Shown here: piece by piece, positions 47,600-60,476 of the stretch
Layout of the letters: each line of letters opens with the position of its first letter
How positions within the stretch are numbered: the stretch's first letter is position 1
Source of the DNA: Ottelia alismoides
Taxonomy: Eukaryota > Streptophyta > Magnoliopsida > Alismatales > Hydrocharitaceae
Direction: 5' to 3'
NCBI GenBank assembly: GCA_037367405.1
Contig: JAZKJV010002332.1
Coordinates: 124,001-188,000 of the forward strand
DNA length: 64,000 nt
The notes under the pieces: generated by a model
What the model saw: only the letters and a program-made list of their open reading frames with translations
Database searches by the model: none
Told to the model about the DNA's origin: nothing
Made by a program: the position numbers and the translations under genes

Positions 47600-49235
47600 T
47601 GAAGGATTTCAATGGTGGTTGTACCACCTAAAAGGTTTGAATTCCATGTGCCAGGAGAGACTGACAATGATCTAACTTCATTGATGAAGCACTCGTAGAT
47701 CATTGCATGGATAGATGGTTGTTAGCAATGTAGTCTGAAATAGACTCCATGTACAATAATGATGTACGTACCCTAGAGGAACCCCTTAGAGGGGTATAAC
47801 CCATTGGGTGTAAACAGATCTTCAAGAGAAACAGAAGACCTGATGGGAAGGCAGAGACCTTCAAGCCATGGCTCATATCTAAGGGCTACGCATAGAGAGA
47901 AGAAATCAAATACGATGAGACATTGTCTCTTGTTGCTATGCTTAAATCCATTAGAGCATTGCTACTATAGCTGCATATCTTGACCACGACATCTGATAAA
48001 CGGACATCAAGATGGTATTCCTCAATGGATACCTCGTAGAGTCTATATATGTAGCAGCCCCAATACTTCATAACCGAGGAAATTAAAGTATGCAAGATAA
48101 AGAAATCCATATATGGTATCAGACAAGCGTCTTTTAACTAGAACATCAGATTTGATTACATCACAATGGGTTATGATTTCATTCAGAATCCTGACAAACC
48201 ATGTGTTTACAAGAGGCTTAGTGGGAGAGCCATTGTGTTCATCATGTTTTACGTAATTGACATCCTTGTCATTGGGAATTATACAGGAGTGACGATGAGT
48301 GTTAAGATCTGGTTGTCCCATACCTTTGATATGAAAGATCTTGGAGAAACCTCTTTTATCTTGGGTATGATGTTGTTCAAAAACAGAGAAAAGAGAATTT
48401 TGGGATTGTCACAGCATGGTTACATTAACAATATCTTAGACAGTTTTTATATGGATAATTCCAAGAAAGGTTTTCATCCCTTACGACATGGTATACACAT
48501 GTCTAAAGGGATGGTTCCTCAAAGTATTAAGATAAGAAAGCCACGGTTGGATGCCCTTATGCATTAGTTATGGGAAGCCTGATGTACATCATGATATGCA
48601 CAAGGCCATATATCTACCATGAAGTGGGAATGATAAACCATTGCCAATCCTTCTATGTATAACAACACTAGAATGTAGTAAAGAACATTCTTAAGTTTCT
48701 AATATGGATGCAAGATTACATCTCGGTCTATGGACATGGTGATCTCCAAGTCTTAGGATACCCAGATTCAGATTTGCAATCTGATATAGATGATCGCAAG
48801 TCAACTTCAAGGTTCAAGATATTGTTGAATAATGGTCCTACACGCTTAAGAAGCAAAAAACAAGACACTATAACCAATTACACAACAGAAGTCGAATATG
48901 TTGCCACATTGGATGCTGCAAAGGAGGCAGTGTGATTACTCAAAGTCATCCTAGAACTTGGTGTAGTTTCCCCTGATACTTCCGTCCCATTACTCTACTA
49001 TAACATGGGAGCCATAGCTAAGGAAAAAGGAACTCAGATGGCATCAGAAAAGCAAGCACGTGGAAAGGAAATACCACATCAATCAGGAGATTTAAAAGCA
49101 TGGTGACATAATCATCACCAAGATATCCTCTACCGATAGTGTTGTTGATCCCCTTTAGAAAACATTTGTCACAAAAGGTTTTCGACTAGCATGTAATGAC
49201 CATGGGTTAAAAGATTGTACCTTAATGGTTCTAAG
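47600..49235 (+). pseudogene. Ty1/copia reverse transcriptase and RNase H remnant
   Basis: RT is clearest at 48166-48567: NPDKPCVYKRLSG, then FYVIDILVIGN, where the family has YVDDI, so one catalytic aspartate is changed to isoleucine. KDLGETSFILGM and LSQHGYINNIL follow. RNase H is at 48708-48990: GYPDSDLQSDIDDRKSTS, then SKKQDTITNYTTEVEYVA and AAKEAV with a stop where tryptophan is expected. The upstream half (47640-48160) is recognisable in fragments (ETFKPWLISKGY-like text near 47860). A short tail ends 14 bases before the LTR. Confidence 0.85.
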
Positions 49236-49248
49236 GGCTAGTAAGAAA

Positions 49249-51475
49249 TTGTTAGACAAGTGAGCCTGGAGAGAACCATTCGTATAATAAATGTTATTAT
49301 AATATTTGATATATCAATAAATGTTATTGATTTATTTGACTCCTTACATGAGATTAAATGAATGAATTCACCTATAAGATCCCTTAGAATAATTAGGGTT
49401 ATGTACCATGGCCATCTTAATAAAAATATAGTTGTTGATTTAATGGTTGAATCATAGAAGCTGATGCTCGGATGTTGTCTATAGAGTTGGATTGAGGACC
49501 CATCAAGCACTATCAAATGATTGTTAAGAGATGATCTCCGGTTTGAGAAGGAGATGACAATCCTTCTCTGAAGGTTGATATATGAATAACCACTTAATGG
49601 AGGTCCTCTACATAGGAATAAAGATTTTGGAGGTGTCAGATAAGTTAGGTCAATGAGTTGACTTAGCAAGATCGAGATAGCCAAGATATGTGTCATATGT
49701 TGTTACGATATAGGCACACAACCCTTGACCGGAGACATATGTCTTATTATATATCTAAGCATGTGAATTAGGCATACCATTAGGATGATGAACTAATCAA
49801 GGTCTATACACTAACGAGTTGGTGTGCATATGAGGGCATATGTACAAAACAATCTCTCAAAGGGATCATACATGTTTACTATTGAACCAGAAGACATCAG
49901 ATCACTCATGAGGTATTGGGACCAATCAAATTCCATGCATGGTCATCATGATTTGAAAGCACGACAATAATTTCTAGGTATGGTATAAGCTTTTGGAAAG
50001 TGTATTTATTAATACAAACACCCAATGATTGTTCGAGAAACTTTATGATAAAACCATGAAGAAGACAATCCAAATATGATATAGAACTTCGGATTTATGC
50101 TAGGTCTTCTAGTATGCAGGAAGTATTAGTATTACGAACTCGGGGGTGATGTGATCAAAATCGATTGTATAACCATGACAATTTCATTCCGAGGGAGTAG
50201 TGATACATGTTTGGATTTTAGTGACTCGTGCCAGTAGATTAGCAATCCAATCTTAGTCCAAATGTTGGACATTGATCTAAATATGATTTGGATGCAATGA
50301 GAACATTGATTTATAGTTTGATTTAATTAAATGTCTTTGAGAGGTCCCTAAGATCTGCATTTGAGATATGATCTCAATATCCAAGTCACTATACAGGGAA
50401 TGTACATAGAAATCACAATGAAAGAGTTCAAAAATAATTTTATTTTTGATAATGTACATGAACATTAGGAAACCGATGACTAAATGTGATTTAATAATCA
50501 TGAATATTATGAATATGATTCATATCATTTGGACACATGAGAATAATCATCTACGATAATTAAATATGATTTAATTATCAAGGATATGATAATGTGGATA
50601 CTATTATCCATAATAATTAAAATATTTTAAATGTGATTTATAATATGTTTGAGAGATTTAATTGTAAATAGTATTTACGAATTAATTGTTGATGTGAACT
50701 GGATTCACATTGAACATATAATTGCAAAGTACAATTTACATTTTATATTGGATGTATGAATATATTTCATAATTGTCAATGACATGTTTGAAATTATCAC
50801 AGAATAATTTTGAACTATTTTGGTGAATAATTATGCAAAAATTGTTGTTGCACATGTGGAATATTTCATGAGATATGAGATCTCAACATAATTGGAACGA
50901 GAGAGCCTCCTCACCATACCATTCGTTTACGACCACCTTGAGCCCTAAATCTTGGTGGCTTTCCACCCCATGTAGGGAAGTAGGCTTGCTCTCCTTTCCA
51001 GTAATTCCGTATTAGTTGATTTATATTGAATTGTATTGTATTGTTAGATCTTTAATATATTTAATTTATTTTAAATTAACTATTTATTGCTACACATTTA
51101 TGCAACAAAATCACGACCATTGATTGAAATGACAAAATAATCTACTCCATTGATTATGTGTGCACATGGATTGAGATCCATAGATATAAAATTATTATAA
51201 AAGAATGTTAGACCTAGCACATTCATTACAACAATTGCAATAAGAACAACTCTCTCTCCCTCTCTCTCATTCTCTACTACACGTCCAAGCCTATGTCTCT
51301 CTCTACAAATATTTTGGTCATCTACATATTTTCTTGAGAGACCCTGTCATCGCAATACTGTTATCTTGCTGGATTGACTGATCTTGGATCTCTATCTTCC
51401 TCGATGCATCTTGATCGTGAGGAAGGCTATCGATTTGTTAGAAGAATCAGGAGAGCTGATGACCAAGATCTTGCG
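49249..51475 (+). repeat. Copia 3' LTR, first part
   Basis: Starts TGTTAGACAAGTGAGCC. It is alignable with 60477-62690 over its length (GGTTATGTACCATGGCCATCTTAAT in both near 49390 and 60595; GGGTGATGT... TTGTATAACCATGA near 50150 and 61380). It is interrupted near 51475 by a minus-oriented Athila-type LTR and resumes at about 54885. Confidence 0.8.
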
Positions 51476-51520
51476 AGGGTCTAAAATAATCCTCACTCAA
51501 GAGAAATGAAGATAACATGC

Positions 51521-54500
51521 TGCTGAGGCGGCCGCTCACAAAACCTCGAGTCAATCAACATTTAACCCATCATAAATATTAAGCAAAGAATAGAAAAAAT
51601 GTTGAGTTAAAATTTATTATAACTCTACAATAAAGTTTTATAGCGTGCAAGTATGTGTAGAGGTCGAACACAGGGAGCAAACGATCGAAAATGCAAAAAA
51701 ACTCAACTTATTCTTTTCTCTTGTCCATTTATTATTTTTTAGGTGTTTTTAGTTAAATTTATAATTTTTTTATTTAAGTTTTTATATTTTTTAATTATTT
51801 TAATTTTTATATTTTATTATTTATTTTCATATTTTTTTATTTTTGATTTATATTTTCTATTTCTTTTTAATTATATAATATAGATATTATACAAGGCTAT
51901 ATGTAAAATACCAGGTATATTAATTATAAATACTAATATATATAATCAAAACAGAGAAATAAAATGTTTTTTTATTTTATGTTTTTTTCTAATGTTTTGT
52001 GAATTTTATGTAATTTTTGCATATTTTTAGATATTTTAAAATAAAAAATAAACCAAATCAGCGAATAAATAAATAGACATAATTGATTTGAAAATTAAAA
52101 GCAGTAAATAAAGTCCAAATTTCTTCAAATAATTTTTATAGATATATGATAATATAAAGAAAATTCAAAGATAAAATTAAATATTTTCGAGATTATTTCA
52201 CATTTTTTAAAGGAATTTGGATCTTTTTTATTTTTTATCCTTTTCTTTTTTTATTTTTTGCGATTTTTGGTCTTTAAATATAAAATACTAAATAAGCAAC
52301 ATATAATTTATTGGAATTTTTCAAAACATTTTTCATTATTTTAGTATTTTATAAGTTAATCAAGGATGAAAACATGCTCATTTGATTTTTAATAAATAGT
52401 TAAAATGCCCAAAATGCCAAAAATAAAAATATGAGTTAAAGTACATGTTAGCAGACATCTTACACTAACTTTTCATATTTTTTAGAGCACGGATGCTATT
52501 TTAAATAAATAGAATAAATAAACAAAAATACGTGTACTAGCGAGAGCATATTTGCAGTTAAAATAAAAGTCAAAGGTTCATCTACAAATGTATAAAAAAT
52601 ATACAACTAATATTTAAATTTATTAGACTATATTTAAATTATGGGGGTTAGATTGGCAATTTACCTCATATTAGCACGCCATCAGACAATGAAGATTATG
52701 TCACTTGCCACATGTCACATGTTGGACGGTCGATGATGGTTCGTTCTTGATGCTAAAGATTAGATCTCTCATTAGAGATCGACTGTTATGGTTTGCTCTG
52801 ATCGGACGTCAGCTACATGCTTGGAAGAACGAGGCTCGATCGGATGTTACTAGATGAACCAGAAAGAACTGGGAATAAGATTCCCCCCAGGCTAAAACCA
52901 CCTCAGATCGGGTCCATCTGGTGTGGAATCTACACCAACAAACTCACGGGTCGAGGGCAAATTGCCTTGACCTGATTAGCGTGGAATGTGTGTGAGATGG
53001 AGTGAATGGGTGTGCTCCAGCAAGGTCGAGGCGGAGGGAGAAGAAATCTCTATATTGCAAGATGATCTGGGTTGTTGGACATGGGCGAAGCATGGATAAA
53101 TGGTAGTAAAAGATAGTGAGATGGTTTGTGGGTCGTGATACAGTCATTGCACGGGGGGGGGGGGGGGTGAGTTCTTCGTAGCTAGCCTCCAGCGAACTAT
53201 GAATCTATCTGGTTATGCTAAATCATTAACTAAGAAACAAATGCATAAAAAAAGTCTAGAATGAAATCTACATAGAAAATCAAGTGCATAACTCTTATAC
53301 CTTCGCCTGAAGGAAGGGGGCAGAGTGACCAAATGTTCGACGTGGGTCGCCTCTCCTCCTCCTCCAACCATGCCAACACCTCAGGGGTGCTCCATCTGTC
53401 ACTTGGAGACTTGTTGGACCGATGCTAGGGGGTTGTAGAGATCAAAAAGGTACGAAAATAGGGAAGTAAGGAGAGGTTTTCATTTATGAACATGGTTGGG
53501 GACCCTTATTAACCTAGGGTTTGGGAAGAATCTATGTTATGTTCAATGGATTTGGAGTTTGGGCGTAAGTGACTAATGATAGAGGGTGATCGTGGCGTAA
53601 GGAATCAATGGAAAGTAAATATGGAACACCTGGGGATTCAACATCTCTAACAATTCAGAATGCTTGGAGACTGAGTTGACCATGAGTCAACGAACGCAGC
53701 AATGCGATTGGGCCACGCCAGCCCAAGTCACAACAAAACAACCAATTTTATTCAAAAATAATTAATTAAAAATAGTAAACAATTTTATTAATTATTGGGT
53801 ATAAAATAAAAATATGTTTATTATTTTATGTAGCATTTTAATATTATTTTTGATTTTTTATGAGCTTATTTATTGCTAGATAATTTTTAAGGGTATATTT
53901 ATAGCTATATTCATCTATATTTTATATGTTTATTTTTGTATTGTATTTTTTATTTTGTTAATTATTTTTTATTTTATATATTTATAACTTATTTTTATGT
54001 ACATAAATGTATTTTTATTGTTTTTTCTGATCTATTATTTACACTTAAATTAATAGGGGTATAAAATATATATGTATAATTACATGTATTTCAACTATGC
54101 AGTTATATAGAATTATTTTATTTTGTGTTTTATTTGTGATATTATTCTATTCTAAATATTTACATGTGTTATAAATAATATTTACAAAATTATGAATGTA
54201 TAAAATTATGAAAATAATAAAGAATAAATAAAATGAGTATTTTATTCAAGGATATGGTACAATAGGGCCCAAAAACTAACTTTCACACCATTACTCCAAA
54301 AAATATGAAATCACCTTCGTTAAATAGCTTATTAAAAGTTATATATAATTAAAAATGATTTTGATGCATTTTGAGTTTTTCTTTGATAGATATGGGTCTA
54401 GGAAGTTGGGATTTTGACTTTTTATTTAGAGTATAAAGTTGTATACTATATATTATTTTTGTATGAAATCAACTTTTTATTTTTCTTTATGTTATTATCT

Positions 54501-54874
54501 AAAACTTTCATGTACAAAATTTCTTGATTTGAGAAAGAAATAATAGAAAATAAATAGGTCCAAAAAATAAATTTTTGATGAATAAAATAATTAGATTTAT
54601 TGATGATTTTTGGCCCTTATCTCCCCCTATTTTATTCCTTCTCGACCTAATCATCAAGATGCCTAGGTCTTGGGGTTTATGGTCGTAAAATACCTTTGAC
54701 ATTTTATTCTTTTTTATTCTATAATTTCATCATAAAAAACTGTATTTTTATATACAATTATACAATAAAAATTTAATGTTAATTTGTACAAAATAATGCT
54801 CTATACATGCATTAGATACGATTTTTGAGGCTAAAATGATAGATTAAAGGTGATGAAATGGAGATTTTGCAACA
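51521..54874 (-). repeat. LTR_D: Athila-type LTR nested in copia LTR
   Basis: About 3.35 kb, minus orientation: inner-end text with GTCGAACACAGGGAGC near 51662, AT-rich part, GC-richer part (52660-53720), AT-rich outer part, and an outer end preceded on the element strand by GTGGGG (complement of 54875-54880). More diverged from LTR_A to LTR_C than they are from one another. About 40 extra bases at 51476-51520 belong to neither repeat. No clear target duplication found. Confidence 0.6.
53153..53167. repeat. Run of 15 G
   Basis: Uninterrupted G tract inside LTR_D. A second G tract of 11 bases lies at 30388-30398. Confidence 0.9.
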
Positions 54875-54884
54875 CCCCACTGTT

Positions 54885-55177
54885 GGAAGCTTGCATCTCA
54901 TCCACATGCCCACAAGTGCATCCTTCATCGGATCGTACTTGAGACAGGAGGTCTCTTCATTTTGAGACATACGACCACAATCACACTTCAAAACAATATC
55001 CTCTGTCTTGTTTGTGATCTTGATGAAATGATTTGAGAGGTTTTCTTGTATCATTTCGTTTAATATAATTAAAATTTTTAATTGTGCTTCCAGTTGCAAC
55101 TAGTATGACTACCTAGATCTCATTTGATGCGATCTACACTATTCCATGATGTGCTAAATCCTAAACACTCTCCTTCA
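54885..55177 (+). repeat. Copia 3' LTR, second part
   Basis: Matches 43370-43661 of the 5' LTR: CAAGTGCATCCTTCATCGGATCG, then GAGACAGGAGGTCTCTT, and GATCTTGATGAAATGATTTGAGA, ending CCTTCA. Continuation of 49249-51475. Confidence 0.75.
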
Positions 55178-55864
55178 CTGTGAGGGACACGTCTCAACTA
55201 ATTTCTCAAACACCTTCCACATGGTGTCTGCATGTTATCCCATGTATCTTCCTCCACAAGAAGCACTTACTAACCCCTACATCTCAGGTGTGAGACCACA
55301 TACAAGATCTTGGACCAACACCATTTTATCCATGTCTTGCACTAGGCATTTTTTTAATAGGTCCTTGAACGTCGCCCAAATTTCATTAAATGATTCTTCG
55401 AGAAACTGGGTGAAGCTTGTGACCTTTATGCTCATATGATTAATTCGACTCATAGGATAGAATTTCTTTAAGAACATGGTCTTGGATGCAACCTATATGG
55501 TGACCACCTCCCCTAGGTTCTTTAGCCATTTAAAGGGGTGGCTCTTAATCGAATGTAGTCCTGACTAACAATAGGTTGTGAGAGGTTACCACAGATAAAC
55601 TCAACATCTCGAAGGAATGAGTATGGCTCTTTCTTGGGGTTCCCATTGAACTGCGGGAGTAGTGCCAAGAAGTATGATTTGTGCTGGAACACATCTTCCA
55701 TAGGTACATGCCTCATCCAGTTATAATTCTCATCAATCTTAGAGATATAAGCATCTTCCATTACGCTTTGGTCCATATTCTCAGATTCCTATAGCTACCC
55801 TATCTATGCTCTAAGTAATTTGTTTTGTTGCTCAGTTGTGGTCAAACGAGCGAGGATGGCTCGT
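55178..55864 (-). pseudogene. Athila-like gag fragment (E6)
   Basis: On the minus strand, 55776-55522 (MDQSVMEDAYISKIDENY, then FQHKSYFLALLPQFNGN and EPYSFLRDVEFICGNL) and 55477-55277 (FLEESFNEIWATFKDLLKKC, then LVQDLVCGL) carry the gag domain of Athila relatives. The ESFNEIWATFKDLL block matches the gag signature more closely than E1 or E2 do. The fragment ends at the copia LTR (55177) on one side and at the plus-oriented LTR (55871) on the other, so both landed in or next to this gag. The rest of E6 is not seen in the window. Confidence 0.8.
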
Positions 55865-55870
55865 AGGGGG
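55865..55870 (+). promoter_or_regulatory. Polypurine-tract-like AGGGGG before plus LTR
   Basis: AGGGGG directly precedes the TG of the LTR at 55871. It could be a true tract, part of a target duplication, or chance. Confidence 0.35.
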
Positions 55871-58800
55871 TGATGAATCTATGACTCATCATCTTAATAT
55901 ATAACCTTAGCTTAAATCCCGAAAGAAACATCAAATAATTTTCCCTAAATTCAATAAATTAACATAATACAACTCTTATAATAGTGGACTAACAATTTAT
56001 ATTTATCATGTAAATAAGTAACAAAAATATTTTAAAATAAAAATCACAAAAAATAATAATAAAGTGTTGAATATTATTTGTAAATAAACCCCTATAAATA
56101 ACATAGCTTTATTTGTTTTTAGTAAATCAGTACTAACTCCTTTTAACATAATTCTTATTCTAACTTGTATTTAAAAATGAACATAAGAATACAAAAATAC
56201 AAAAACATTTCCACAATGAATAATTGCATTTAGGTCGTGAACTTAAAAAGCCATAAAGTCCTATTTCTCAGTTAAATTCCAACTCTATATGAACTTTGAA
56301 TTCACCAAGATAAATTTTAATGTAGGTTATAAAATTGTCTATACAATGAAAGTGATTTCATTAAAATCAAAGCTTGTTCTTAAAATGTTAATTTTGGAAA
56401 TTAGTTATATATTATATATGTACCAACTTTAAATTGGCATTTTATATACAATTTTAATTATTTTTATTTCTTTATTCTTCGATTAATTTCTTTATTGTAG
56501 ATTATAATAAACTACATAATTATAAAAATGAAAAGAAATTATTTTACAGTTAACAATAACGTAGAGTGACTTTTTATATAGTGTAAATAATGTTCTTTCA
56601 TCCATTTTCTTCTGCTTTTATTTACTAAAATCCCCAAAAAAACTTGTATTTAAATCTAATTTATAGTCTTTTATTTTATTTTTTATAATTATCTTTTAAT
56701 TAAGAATGGAAAAAATTGAAAGACTATAAATTTGTATTTTAATTATAAAATATAAAATCTAAACAATATTTATTTAGTGTACATATTGTTTATTTGATTT
56801 CAAGGTCTACATGAAAAATGTAGATCTCATATAGATCTACATTTTTCAGGTTGACACTTTTTGTAATTTTCCATCTCTTTATTTTATTTTAGTAGTCTAT
56901 TTTTTATTTTATTTTTATTTTCATTTTAATTTTCCACCTAGTTCCATTCTACCCTGCCTATTCCATTACTTCTCCCATTCCCAGCCCACATCTTTTTAAC
57001 TCCCAATTCTTCTTCCTTTTAATCTCTTATCCTCTCAATTTTTTTCATGATCCGCCCTTGTAGTGAGAAAATGAAGCGAGCACAAAGAAGAGGTGAAATA
57101 GAAGGTCGCTCTCGTCGAGTGAGAACCTCTTGTCCTTCAGTGTGATATGGAAGAATATCCTACGTCATTGTAGCCAACTTCGAGCATCTGCTCGTGCTCC
57201 GTTTAGCAGAATTGTCGAGCGAAGATCAAAGAGTACCATCTAAATTTTCATCCCCAAGTCATTTGTCCATCACTCACAGAAGGTAATCTCCTACATCTTT
57301 ATGTTCGTCCTCCTCAATTTTGTTTTTCTCCTGCCCCATCACCTCATCTTCCTTCCTCGCTTTACACTCATCCTCTACGCACACATGAACAATAGTAGCC
57401 ATAGTTGGTGCTCACGCACACAAATGCTCTCCCTCTACCCGCGCGAATCCATGCACAACTGCACTCCACCTTCTTACACCAATCCCATCGTAGAACTCTC
57501 GCCATCTCCCTCACGCAGCTTAGAACGACGCAATTAGTAGCCACCTTACATAACCATCTCTTATGTGGAACACTTGCAGTAGTAGAACAACCACCATCCC
57601 ACCGCTTGCATGTAGCCTTGCATTACCGTTACCCACTAGTAGCAATCAACCACGCCCGTCTACACACGGTCGTGCGCCTCCATCATCAACCACCACCCTT
57701 TCCACACCCACGATTTTCGTGGGTTCTGTTCCTTGAAACCAACGATAGGAGGAGAAGAATAAGAAGTAAGCACTTTGAAGCCTCATGTACGTGCATGTCA
57801 TTCTTTTCTAGGTAAATTGCTAACCTACCCTCCATGTTATGATAATTAAACAAGTATCCTTGTGTGCAACACTTTTGCTATTGCGTTTATTTATTAACAA
57901 TTGCATCCAAGACCCTAACTTTTAGCACTAGTCTGAACCATCATTCGACATCATCTTTTAATTTCAAAAATTGCATATTATTTTTTATTAATTCTACATC
58001 TATTTATTATTTATTCATAATTTTGTAAACTTTAGATGATTTAATAAATTCATATATTGAGAACTAGTGAAATTTTACCTATTTCAGACTCTGAGTATCA
58101 TACTTTTTCATAACTTCCTTTGAAAAATATCAAAAAATCCATTATGTATGTTTAAATTTGATTTAACTTATTCCAAATTTCATTGAAATTAGATATGCCA
58201 TGTTCATGGAATGAATTGTTGAGTAAGCTTTGAAATTTATTTTTAGTTTGATCCACACACATTATTTTGTCAAAATTTCAACTCTCATGGATACTACATT
58301 AAAATACATATTTTAGATAATATTTTAGCCTTGGATAATTTATTAGTGTATATTAATTAGTAATTAATTACTCAGATTCACTATTTTCCAGTAGAAAATT
58401 CATTAAAATTCATATATTTTCAAAAAAAATATAAAAACATTGGTGTACGCTCATTTCATCATACTTAAGCTTCGTTTCATGTTTCAAAAATTTTGCATTT
58501 TGTTTACTATTAAAATTCCATAAAATCCTCAAAAAAATATTTATATTTCATTGTTGCATTTTAACCCTTAAAAGTTAAAAAATATATTTCATGTACATCA
58601 TTGAATTAGGTTCACAGGGAAAATACCATTTGCATAATTTTATTTGATTTTAAACTAAAATGTAATTGGTCTAATTAGCATATTTTCTTTAAGAACCAAG
58701 TTCATTCGAATTTTGCATTTACATTCATGTTGCGTAGAAAATATAAAAAAATCTCTGAAAACCATGCATTAATTTGGATAATTAGATCCCTAAGTTCTTC

Positions 58801-58969
58801 CTTTGCAACCTTGAGTTGACCTTAGGGATTTCTCGAGTTAAAAAAATACAAAATGTCATATTGTAGAAGTGATTGATTTATTTATTTGTGTGGTTGATAT
58901 TTAATTGACCTTGATTGCCCAACTACAACAATTTGATATAATTAACATTGGGTGATCTGATGATCATCA
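55871..58969 (+). repeat. LTR_E: plus-oriented Athila-type LTR (3.1 kb)
   Basis: Starts TGATGAATCTATGACTCATCA, like the outer end of LTR_B, and ends GATGATCATCA two bases before a primer-binding site. Order: AT-rich part, TTTTTCAGGTTGACAC near 56842, CT-rich leader (56930-57300) with an AG/GTAATC donor-like site near 57281, C-rich part to 57820, long AT-rich part. It has the same architecture as 28735-31636. The frames at 57301-57815 are composition-driven. Confidence 0.7.
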
Positions 58970-58971
58970 AA

Positions 58972-58991
58972 TGGCATCGTTAATGGCGAGG
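58972..58991 (+). promoter_or_regulatory. Primer-binding site (tRNA-Asp type), plus strand
   Basis: TGGCATCGTTAATGGCGAGG resembles TGGCGCCGTTGCCGGGGA with a two-base insertion and a few changes. It lies directly after LTR_E. Confidence 0.55.
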
Positions 58992-60476
58992 TAAACGACT
59001 TAGGATCATTTAGAGAATTCAGTGTTAATTTTTTCTCTTTCAGGTAGTCTTATTCCTGATCTCATCTTGTTTATATTTCATATATTTTTGTGATTCTTTT
59101 TTATTTATTTCTTTGATTATTTTTTATTAATTTTTACAGTTTTATTACATGAATTCTATTTTTTGTGCGAGGGTACGGTGGACTTGAAACAACTTTCTTT
59201 ATGGCGACGCATCTCCTAGTGCATTAGAAGTTGGTAATTCATGTAGCGGGCCGGTTGCTAAGGTTCCAAGAAGAAATTTTTAATTCAATAGAGACTGCAG
59301 AATTATGATTATATTTATTCATTTCTTTTGAACTAATTTGTAATAATTGCTCAGGGGATTGCGTTTGGGATCTCACACCTGTATCGGGATAGGACGTTGG
59401 GCCCTCGTGGTTGTGTGGTTTGCTTGTCCGAGGATAGACCTACACTTGTGACTATTAGATCTTCATAGATTTTATATCTGCTTATGCTCATAACTCATAT
59501 GACCATACCACACTTTTAAATAATACACACCTTAGATTGTTGTACTTATTCAAACTAAAATCAATTCTTCCCCCTAATTAGAACACTCTTCTGTGTGCAG
59601 TTCTTTGACTGGCATCCATTTAATGTTTTAAAAAATTTAAATTCAACTTTTCATCTTGCATTGTAGAGAGCCGAAAGTACTGTAAGTCTTCTTACTCAAG
59701 CATTCATCATTGTTTCCATCTATTGCCCCAGTTTTTTTTTTATTCCCTCTCTTAGTTTTTTCAAACATATGATAAACTAATTATAACTATATGGTAGACA
59801 TGATTGCTTGTGTTGGATTAAATGTTATAACTAACTAATCTCTAAAATTTGAACTGCTAATTGAATTAGACTAAAAATTTGGAATAAAAGCTTTTCACTA
59901 TTTTTTGGAGAGAAACCGTGTCCCTGTACGTAGGTTTATATCTCCACACAGAGTGGGTGACGATGTACCAACTAAGGTTAGAGACCAAATCCTTGTACTT
60001 GCGCCCAAATTTTTCAAGTCTGACTCATGTGGGCTTGGGAGCAGCAAGCACTTGCCTTGGACCATAGAGAGATGTTTTGGTGTACATCTTCTCACTATAA
60101 TCCTTAGGGACGTGTTATAACCTGACAATCTAGTTAGATCATCCCTTCAATTGGGATATAGTAGGACCGTATGATGGGCGTTAGGCGACTCACCTTGTGT
60201 GCTTGTGTAACAAAGATTGATCACCTAATTAAAGTTGAAAATATGACATTTGGAACTTTGCGAACATCATTATGTTGAGTAGGTGAAATCGGGGTTACTT
60301 TTGCGTATTCTCTATTTGTGTGTTATTCGGTGTACTTGCATGTTTTTGACTGTGATCTACTTTTGTTTCATCCATCTCTCTCGAAGATGTCAGCATATGG
60401 TCCTCATACCCTAACCCCTCGGGTCACTTCTCCTCGACCATACACTATTCATCTTCATATTCTACATCTTCCATCT
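58992..60476 (+). other. Leader of the plus-oriented element (E5)
   Basis: No gene. AT-rich with GC-richer patches at 59160-59480 and 59910-60110. Text such as GGGATCTCACACCTGTATCGGG parallels the leaders of E1 and E2 in position. gag would be expected next but a copia LTR begins at 60477. Confidence 0.4.
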
